Source: Proteobacteria bacterium UBA6920 (GTDB taxonomy: Bacteria > Pseudomonadota > Gammaproteobacteria > SG8-11). Taken from it: 7,583 nucleotides of DNA. The position numbers were made by a program, and so were the translations under genes. Positions 1-4,976 of the stretch are shown here, one piece after another; the first letter of the stretch is position 1, and every line of letters starts with the position of its first letter. The stretch spans positions 1-7,583 of the forward strand of contig DKAS01000111.1 in NCBI GenBank assembly GCA_002448875.1. The letters are read 5' to 3'. Under the pieces are notes generated by a model. That model was not told the origin of the DNA, searched no databases, and was given only the letters and a program-made list of their open reading frames with translations.

Positions 1-2849
1 ATGCGCTGGCGCTGGCCGCCGGAAATGCCTATGCCCTTCTCCCCCACCAGGGTCTGGTAGCCCAGCGGATAGTTGATGACGAATTCATGGGCACCGGCCA
101 GCCGCGCCGCTTCCACCACCGCCTGCATGTCCGGCGTGGGATCGCCGAGGGCGATATTCTCGGCGACGGTGCCGGCGAACAGAAAACTGTCCTGCAGCAC
201 GACGCCGATATTGCGGCGCAGCGACCCGAAATCCAGGCTGCGAATATCCTTGCCGTCTATCTTGCACTGCCCGGTTTTCGGCAGATTGAACCCCAGCACC
301 ATCTTGGCGATGGTGCTCTTGCCGCAGCCGCTGGGCCCCACCAGGGCGATGCGGGTGCCGGGCTTGATCGCCAGATCGAAATCTCTCATGACGAAGTTTT
401 CCCGCTCGTTGGCCACGTAACTGAAATTGACCTTGTCAAATTCAATGGCGCCGCGGCAGGTGGTCAGCGTCGCCGGCAGCATACCCGCGTCGGCGGGTAT
501 TTCCTGTTCTGGACGCACCGCCAGGATCTCGCCGACACGATCGACGGAAACGCGGATTTCCGCGATCTGGTTCCATAAACCCACCAGCTGGTTGATCGGC
601 GCAATCACCAGTCCGACCAGCATGTTGAAACCCATAAGCTCACCTATGCTCATTTGACCGGCAATGACCTGATTGGCCCCCAGCCAGAGAATGGCAATAG
701 TTGAACTCAGCCCGACGAGCTTGTGCAGGCTGGTCGAGGTGAGATTCAGCTTGGACGCCTGATAGCTCTTCTTGACGTTTTCGACGAAGGCCGCTTCCCA
801 GCGCGAGCGCGCCATGTATTCGTTGGCGGTGGCTTTCAACGCCTCGATGCCGTTGAGCGATTCGATCAGATGCGACTGGGTCTGAGTATTGGTGAGGAAA
901 ATGTCCTGGGCGATGGCTTTGATGCGCGGCGTATAAAACGCAGCCAGGCCGACGTAGACCGGAATGAACACCAGCACCAGCAGCGTCAGGGAGGGATTGT
1001 AAGCCATCATCATCAGCAGATAGACCACCACCATCAGGCTGTTGAGCAGCACAGTGACGGTGGAACTGGCGATGAATTCGCGGATACGGGAATTCTGCCC
1101 GAAGCGGCTGAGAATCTCCCCCTTATTGCGCTTGAGGAAAAATTCCATCGGCATGCTGAGCACATGCCGGTAAAACTCCGACATCATGCGCAGATCGATG
1201 CGCGCTGTGGTGTGCGCCAGCAGCAGGCTTTGCGCCGCGCCGGTCAGGGTGGAAAACACGGTAACCAGGGCCATGCCTACCAGCATCATATTGAGCAGGG
1301 TGACATCCTGGTGCACCACTACATTGTCGACGATGGTCTGCACGAACAGCGGCGACGCCAGCCCCAGCAGATTGATCGCCAGCGCCGCTATCATCGCCTC
1401 GCCGTAGTACTTCTTGAACGGCAGCATGTAGTTGATGAAATGGTGCAGCGGCTTCTTCGGCGGTTCGCGTTGCTCGAAAGCCATGGTCGGATCCAGGGCG
1501 ATGACCACGCCGGCATCGCTGGCCACCGGCACACCGGCGACGTCGGCCTGGGTCCAGGAACGCAGGAACTCCGCGTGACCGAGCTTCAGCAAGCCGCTGG
1601 CGGGATCGGCGATCTGCACCTCCTTGCCGGTGATGCGATACAGCACCACGTAATGATAGCCCTCCCAGCCGATGATCGCCGGCAGCTTGACGTTGTTCAG
1701 CTCGCTGATTTTCAGCGCGTAGGCCTTGGCGTTGAATCCCAGGGTCTCCGCGCCGGTGATGATGGCCGGTGGCGTGATGTTGTCGCCCGACAGATTGGTC
1801 AATTCACGGATCTGTCCCAGGGTGAAGTCCTTCTGGTAGTGACGGCAGACCATGGTGATGCAGGCGGCGGCGCATTCCGACTCATGGGTCTGCAGCACCA
1901 CGGGAAACTGCTTGATCTCCTTGCTCTTGTCGAGCCGGCGAAACTCCTCCTCGCTCACCGCGTCGGCCAGGTGAATGCGCTGATCTATGCCTTCGGCGCG
2001 CTGGCGGTAGGCCAGCTCCTGCTCTTCCATCGCCTTGAACCCGGCGACCCGCTGCCGCAGCTCCTCGAGAAAAGCGGGATTGAGTTCGCAAATACGCCGC
2101 ACCGCTTCCTGCGGAATCACCAGCACCGTGACATCGCTGACCGCGTAGGCGGTATGCGGCTGCACCCCCGAACCCTTGAATCCGGCCAGCGCGCCCCATT
2201 CGCCGAAAATATGCCCGGGCTTGAGCTTGTCCAGCAGCACCGCATCGCCGGTGACCGGTGTACGCAGCAGTTCGACCTGACCCTGCTCCAGATAATACAG
2301 GCGCGGATCGATATCGCCCTGGGAAAACACCGCGTTGCCCTGCTTGATGTGTTTGACGCCGATTTTCTCGACGATGGGCGGCAGCTCGATGGGATTGTAT
2401 TTGGCGCTGCCCAGCAGCGCCTTCACCCGGTGGCTGGTTTCCACCAGACCCACGTGTTTCTTGAACATCGCCGCCACATTAGGGTTGCGCGCGATCAGCG
2501 GCCGCAGCTTTTCCGCCGGCAGCTTCAACAGGGTGACATGGTCCGACGCCACCACCGTATACGGCCAGTTGGCCTGCTTGATCAGGGACATTTCGCCGCA
2601 GCTGCTGTCACTGTTCAGCTCGCCCAGGCTGACACGTTTGGCGTCGCGGTCCTGTTTCAGGCGCAACGAGCCGTTGTAGACATAATACATGCCATCCATC
2701 GGCTGGTCCTGCTGGGCGATGACGTGCTGCGGCAGAAAACTCTTGGCCTCGAACAACGGCGCCAGGGCCCGCCTGTCCTGCTCCGGCAGGGCGCTGAACA
2801 TGATGTGCGAGTCCAGCAGTTTACCCACGGCTTCCTGTATTGCTGTCAT
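1..2849 (-). CDS. Peptidase C39-type ABC exporter with two N-terminal cNMP-binding-like domains (3' end cut by window)
   Basis: The reading frame runs from ATG at 2849 to the left edge: 949 codons without a stop. GGAG at 2861-2858 lies 8 bases before the start. Domains in order: cNMP-binding-like fold 1 (about residues 15-135, CGEMSL at 84-89); fold 2 (about 150-270, FGEWGAL at 215-221); C39 peptidase (about 313-455) with Gln320, Cys326 in ESEC, His399 and Asp415 in DPASG; membrane domain (about 475-765, roughly six helices); ATPase with Walker A GPSGCGKST at 838-846, Q-loop Gln886 and signature ISGGQ at 942-946. Walker B and the H-loop lie beyond the edge. In this family the peptidase cuts a leader after a double glycine while the ABC part exports the cargo across the inner membrane. 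The Cys/His/Asp set argues for an active protease rather than the inactive HlyB-type domain. The adaptor gene ends 62 bases upstream, so the two are probably co-transcribed. The cargo is not proven. Confidence 0.95.
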   Translation of the reverse strand, partial: MTAIQEAVGKLLDSHIMFSALPEQDRRALAPLFEAKSFLPQHVIAQQDQPMDGMYYVYNGSLRLKQDRDAKRVSLGELNSDSSCGEMSLIKQANWPYTVVASDHVTLLKLPAEKLRPLIARNPNVAAMFKKHVGLVETSHRVKALLGSAKYNPIELPPIVEKIGVKHIKQGNAVFSQGDIDPRLYYLEQGQVELLRTPVTGDAVLLDKLKPGHIFGEWGALAGFKGSGVQPHTAYAVSDVTVLVIPQEAVRRICELNPAFLEELRQRVAGFKAMEEQELAYRQRAEGIDQRIHLADAVSEEEFRRLDKSKEIKQFPVVLQTHESECAAACITMVCRHYQKDFTLGQIRELTNLSGDNITPPAIITGAETLGFNAKAYALKISELNNVKLPAIIGWEGYHYVVLYRITGKEVQIADPASGLLKLGHAEFLRSWTQADVAGVPVASDAGVVIALDPTMAFEQREPPKKPLHHFINYMLPFKKYYGEAMIAALAINLLGLASPLFVQTIVDNVVVHQDVTLLNMMLVGMALVTVFSTLTGAAQSLLLAHTTARIDLRMMSEFYRHVLSMPMEFFLKRNKGEILSRFGQNSRIREFIASSTVTVLLNSLMVVVYLLMMMAYNPSLTLLVLVFIPVYVGLAAFYTPRIKAIAQDIFLTNTQTQSHLIESLNGIEALKATANEYMARSRWEAAFVENVKKSYQASKLNLTSTSLHKLVGLSSTIAILWLGANQVIAGQMSIGELMGFNMLVGLVIAPINQLVGLWNQIAEIRVSVDRVGEILAVRPEQEIPADAGMLPATLTTCRGAIEFDKVNFSYVANERENFVMRDFDLAIKPGTRIALVGPSGCGKSTIAKMVLGFNLPKTGQCKIDGKDIRSLDFGSLRRNIGVVLQDSFLFAGTVAENIALGDPTPDMQAVVEAARLAGAHEFVINYPLGYQTLVGEKGIGISGGQRQR

Positions 2850-2911
2850 GATTTCCGCTCCGTTACTTGCGTCTATGCGTACACCGTATTTGCCGCCGCC
2901 GGCAACCGCCT

Positions 2912-4273
2912 TCAGCCGTGTTCCTGGCCGAGGAATTTTGAGATGGGTGAGAACACCAGCTCGATGAAACGCTTTTCCCCGGTCTTGATTTCCGCCACGC
3001 CCTCCAGGCCGATTTCCAGCGGCTTGCGCCAGCCGTCCTCGCGGGTGATGACATCGTTGGTCAGGGCGATGGTGATGATATACTTGGATTTTTCCTCGGG
3101 CTTGGCGCTGGGTTTCTTGGCGATGCTGGAAATGCGCCCGTTGTGAATGCCGAACTCCTGATAGGGGTAGGCAAAATACTTGATCTTCACCTCCTGGCCG
3201 CGTTTCAGGTAACCGATATCCCGGTTCTCCACCAGGACCCGCGCTTCCAGCGCCGCGCTTTCCTTGACGATGGTCACCAGCGGCGTGCCGGGTGAAATCA
3301 CCTCGCCGCGCTTGACGTGAATATCGGTGATGATACCGTCGAACAGGCTGGAATACTCGGCCAGGTTGCCATTGTAGGTGACACCTTCCACCAGGTATTC
3401 GGCTTCAGCCACCCGCCGCACTACGCCGGCGATCTGCTCATCCAGCCGCGCCAGGTCGCGATCGCGTCGCTCCTGGGTTTGCGCCAGCTCTTCCTCCAGT
3501 TTTTCCTTGCGATGCAAGTCGGTGAGTTCCGCCAGTTCGGTCTGCGCGGTCTGCAGCGACAGTTTGACATTGGCGATCTCCGCCTGCGCATCGTCCACCT
3601 GCTTCTGCATTTCGTTGGCCCGTTCCTGGGCCTGCTCATATTCGGTGATGGTGATATCACGGGTCTCGAACAACTGTTTCTTGCGCGCCAGCTGTTTGCG
3701 CGCCAGATCCAGCTGCTCCTCCCGCCGCTGCTTGTTGCGCTGCGCGGTATTGAGCTGCTCTTCTATCTGCCGCACCTTGGCCGCCTGCGCCGTCTGCTGA
3801 CTGCCCTTGGAGGTGCTGATGTCCTCGATATCCAGCTGCAGCTGCGATATCTTGTGCGCGTATTCGTCGACTGCCTCCTGCCGCTGTTTCTCCAACTCGT
3901 CTTTTTTGGCGGTCAACGATTCCTGCGCCGGCGTCATGGTGACGCTGGTCTGCTCCTGGATCACCGCCAGCATCTCGCCGGACTTCACCGGCTGATTTTC
4001 CTTGGCCGGCAGCTGGTAGACCAGGCCCGAGCCCACAGCTTCGACCAGCGTGGTTTGCCGTTCCAGCACCAGCGGCGCGACCACCAGCGTGTCCTTGCGC
4101 GCCCAGAAGGAATAGAACAGCAGCGCCACCATGATCAGAGCGACGACATAGATGGGACCGCGCAATACCGTCGGCGCCGGCTGATACAGCATGCGCGCCA
4201 CCTTGATCGGATGACGAATCGGTGTGCTCAGTGCCGGTTTGACTTGTACCGGTGGGCGTAAACCGCTGGCCAT
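2912..4273 (-). CDS. HlyD-family membrane fusion protein (periplasmic adaptor)
   Basis: A 453-residue adaptor that would link the ABC exporter in the inner membrane to an outer-membrane channel. I chose the ATG at 4273 because AGGAGG (4286-4281) sits 7 bases upstream; the in-frame start at 4345 would add 24 residues with no such site. Residues 1-38 are cytoplasmic and basic, and one membrane helix spans about 39-57 (GPIYVVALIMVALLFYSFWA). The first half of the lipoyl-like domain is at about 63-107. A long Gln/Glu/Lys/Arg-rich coiled coil covers about 115-290. The second lipoyl half is at about 305-337 (LFDGIITDIHVKRGEVISPG), and a beta-barrel region runs to the C-terminus. This is the usual order and length for the family. 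The gene precedes the C39 exporter by 62 bases. It lies behind a terminator, so it either has its own promoter or depends on read-through; no strong sigma-70 promoter is visible to me. Confidence 0.93.
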   Translation of the reverse strand: MASGLRPPVQVKPALSTPIRHPIKVARMLYQPAPTVLRGPIYVVALIMVALLFYSFWARKDTLVVAPLVLERQTTLVEAVGSGLVYQLPAKENQPVKSGEMLAVIQEQTSVTMTPAQESLTAKKDELEKQRQEAVDEYAHKISQLQLDIEDISTSKGSQQTAQAAKVRQIEEQLNTAQRNKQRREEQLDLARKQLARKKQLFETRDITITEYEQAQERANEMQKQVDDAQAEIANVKLSLQTAQTELAELTDLHRKEKLEEELAQTQERRDRDLARLDEQIAGVVRRVAEAEYLVEGVTYNGNLAEYSSLFDGIITDIHVKRGEVISPGTPLVTIVKESAALEARVLVENRDIGYLKRGQEVKIKYFAYPYQEFGIHNGRISSIAKKPSAKPEEKSKYIITIALTNDVITREDGWRKPLEIGLEGVAEIKTGEKRFIELVFSPISKFLGQEHG

Positions 4274-4280
4274 GGAGAAC

Positions 4281-4286
4281 CCTCCT
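4281..4286 (-). promoter_or_regulatory. Ribosome binding site of the HlyD-family gene
   Basis: The minus strand reads AGGAGG followed by 7 bases and then ATG at 4273. This is a full Shine-Dalgarno match at ideal spacing, and it decides the start against the longer in-frame option at 4345. Confidence 0.85.
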
Positions 4287-4372
4287 GAATCGGTAATATA
4301 TTGCCTGGTGTACATGGTGCGGCAGCCAGCGGTGGCGCGCTGCATTACCGCAGTTTTTACATTATGTGAATT

Positions 4373-4409
4373 GCAACTAACGTCTGGCTTACAAATCAGG
4401 ATTAGTTGC
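4373..4409. repeat. 8+8 base inverted repeat in the adaptor leader region
   Basis: GCAACTAA at 4373-4380 is perfectly mirrored by TTAGTTGC at 4402-4409, with 21 bases between the arms and about 29 bases centre to centre. It lies roughly 100-135 bases upstream of the adaptor start in the AT-rich part of the gap. It could be a two-half-site operator or an RNA hairpin with a large loop. The arms are certain; any function is a guess. Confidence 0.5.
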
Positions 4410-4530
4410 CCCGATTATTCACCAATAATTCCGGCTGGGGTAGCTGACCCGGATCTTGTGGCGATGCAAACAGCAATCGGCAGTGACGAGCGCGACGACG
4501 GTGGGATTTTTACGCACAAGAAGGAGTTAT

Positions 4531-4570
4531 GTAAAATACAATGCCGGCTCCCGTAACGGGAACCGGCATT
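4531..4570 (-). terminator. Intrinsic terminator after the small Gly-rich gene
   Basis: Read on the minus strand, 4570-4540 folds into a near-perfect hairpin: 8 pairs (AATGCCGG with CCGGCATT), one mismatch, 5 more pairs including four G-C, and a 3-base TTA loop. It is followed by the T-rich tail GTATTTTAC (4539-4531). The stem begins 38 bases after the stop codon of the 83-residue gene. The tail is interrupted by A and G, so termination may be partial and some read-through into the adaptor gene is possible. Confidence 0.82.
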
Positions 4571-4583
4571 GGTATTCACGCCC

Positions 4584-4600
4584 GACCTGAACATCAGGTC
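4584..4600 (-). other. Perfect 7-bp hairpin between stop codon and terminator
   Basis: GACCTGA (4584-4590) pairs perfectly with TCAGGTC (4594-4600) around a 3-base loop. It starts 8 bases after the stop codon at 4609 and sits just before the main terminator stem. No T-tract follows directly, so it is unlikely to terminate alone. In tandem with the terminator it could shield the 3' end of the small transcript from nucleases, which is an inference from position. Confidence 0.55.
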
Positions 4601-4608
4601 ATTGCGTA

Positions 4609-4860
4609 TCAGGTATTGATGTTGACATCACCGATGCTGGTGTTGTCGGCGACGCTGCCGCCGCTGGCGCCCTGCCCTTGCAGCACACCCGCGTTGCCGG
4701 TGATCGCATCCGACAAGCCGGCGCCCAGGCCCAGAGAGCCCAGCACCCCGGTGCCTACGCCTACGCCGGCGCTGTCAGCATTGCCCGACGCGGAACCCGC
4801 TACACCGATATTGCCGGCATCACCGCCTGATTTCAGATTTGCAAATCCTCCGATTCCCAT
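4609..4860 (-). CDS. Small Gly-rich protein, candidate exported peptide of the adjacent C39 exporter
   Basis: A complete 83-residue reading frame with a strong ribosome binding site 7 bases before ATG and a terminator after it, so it looks like a real and well-expressed gene. By my count it has 24 Gly, 11 Ala, 9 Ser, 7 Asn and 7 Val, one Lys (10), five Asp, one Phe (6), and no Cys, Trp, Tyr, Pro, Arg, His or Glu. It is therefore acidic and cannot form thioether or disulfide bonds. The middle (about 31-49) alternates Gly with Val, Leu and Ala; the end (about 70-83) is polar. Double glycines occur at 4-5, 12-13 and 67-68. The one at 12-13 follows NLKS and is the only one placed like a C39 leader, but the leader would be only 13 residues and its hydrophobic residues (Ile3, Phe6, Leu9) do not fall at the canonical positions. 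I do not recognise the family. Its position next to an exporter with an active peptidase makes it the candidate cargo; a self-assembling or surface protein is the alternative. Confidence 0.78.
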   Translation of the reverse strand: MGIGGFANLKSGGDAGNIGVAGSASGNADSAGVGVGTGVLGSLGLGAGLSDAITGNAGVLQGQGASGGSVADNTSIGDVNINT

Positions 4861-4867
4861 AACACAT

Positions 4868-4873
4868 CCTCCT
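4868..4873 (-). promoter_or_regulatory. Ribosome binding site of the small Gly-rich gene
   Basis: AGGAGG on the minus strand, 7 bases before the ATG at 4860. The core and spacing are identical to those of the adaptor gene. It is the main evidence that this short, low-complexity frame is translated. Confidence 0.85.
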
Positions 4874-4935
4874 ATGTCAGCCTTGTTGCATTAATAGTTA
4901 CCGCTACCACAGGACCCATACTACACGCATTCCCC

Positions 4936-4960
4936 TGCCAACCGCAGACAATAGTTGGCA
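4936..4960 (-). other. Hairpin in the gap after the Calx-beta gene
   Basis: TGCCAAC (4936-4942) and GTTGGCA (4954-4960) form a perfect 7-bp stem with an 11-base loop, 17 bases after the stop codon at 4977. On the minus strand it is followed by GGGGAATGC with no T-tract, so it is a poor intrinsic terminator. It may be a weak transcript end or a chance pairing. The gap to the small gene is 116 bases, which leaves room for a promoter, though none stands out. Confidence 0.35.
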
Positions 4961-4976
4961 TACTCCCCGGTAATAT

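Larger units (their letters stand above)
4274..4539. other. Gap without a gene between the small Gly-rich gene and the adaptor gene
   Basis: I see no convincing gene on either strand. The stretch 4350-4440 is clearly richer in A and T than the flanking genes, as expected of a regulatory region. It holds an 8+8 inverted repeat (listed separately) and an AT-only 6+6 repeat with a 4-base loop (ATTATT 4414-4419, AATAAT 4424-4429). A TATATT close to the adaptor start (about 4297-4302) resembles a -10 box but lacks a good -35 partner. With a terminator upstream and a gene start downstream, a promoter is expected here, but I cannot place one. Confidence 0.6.

Noticed and set aside
723..3146. 807-residue open frame on the plus strand opposite the ABC exporter
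   Set aside because: Its codons lie exactly opposite the exporter codons, so a stop arises only where the exporter uses TTA, CTA or TCA, which are rare in GC-rich genes. It starts just past a TTA and a TCA codon of the exporter. The translation is Gln/His/Arg-rich with no recognisable domain.
3317..4261. 314-residue plus-strand frame opposite the HlyD-family gene
   Set aside because: It is the antisense shadow of the adaptor; its Leu/Gln-rich translation mirrors the coiled-coil codons, and it has no domain.
4340..4358. CTGC-loop-GCAG followed by TTTTT on the plus strand
   Set aside because: The stem is only 4 bp and no plus-strand gene ends here, so it is not a credible terminator.
4224..4556. 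110-residue plus-strand frame spanning the gap upstream of the adaptor
   Set aside because: It starts with GTG inside the adaptor gene on the opposite strand, has no good ribosome binding site, runs into the terminator stem and has mixed composition without features.
4822..4860. Residues 1-13 of the small protein as a canonical double-Gly leader
   Set aside because: The Gly12-Gly13 pair is present, but position -4 is Lys and the hydrophobic residues fall at -5, -8 and -11 rather than the usual -4, -7 and -12. The leader would also be unusually short. Kept only as a possibility in the gene entry.
4541..4894. 117-residue Pro/Ala-rich plus-strand frame opposite the small gene, with AAGGAG about 14 bases upstream
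   Set aside because: The Pro/Ala richness is the antisense of Gly and Ser/Ala codons. The ATG lies inside the terminator stem and the AAGGAG is too far away. The minus-strand frame has a far better start and 3' end.
4891..4919. TAACTATTAA as a -10 box for the small gene (minus strand)
   Set aside because: At 17-18 bases upstream there is only ATGGGT or TATGGG, which does not resemble TTGACA. Position before the ribosome binding site is plausible, but the evidence is too weak to list.
4926..4941. Sigma-54-like TTGGCAGGGGAATGCG upstream of the small gene (minus strand)
   Set aside because: The GG and GC elements are one base too close (11 rather than 12), and the site overlaps the arm of a hairpin.
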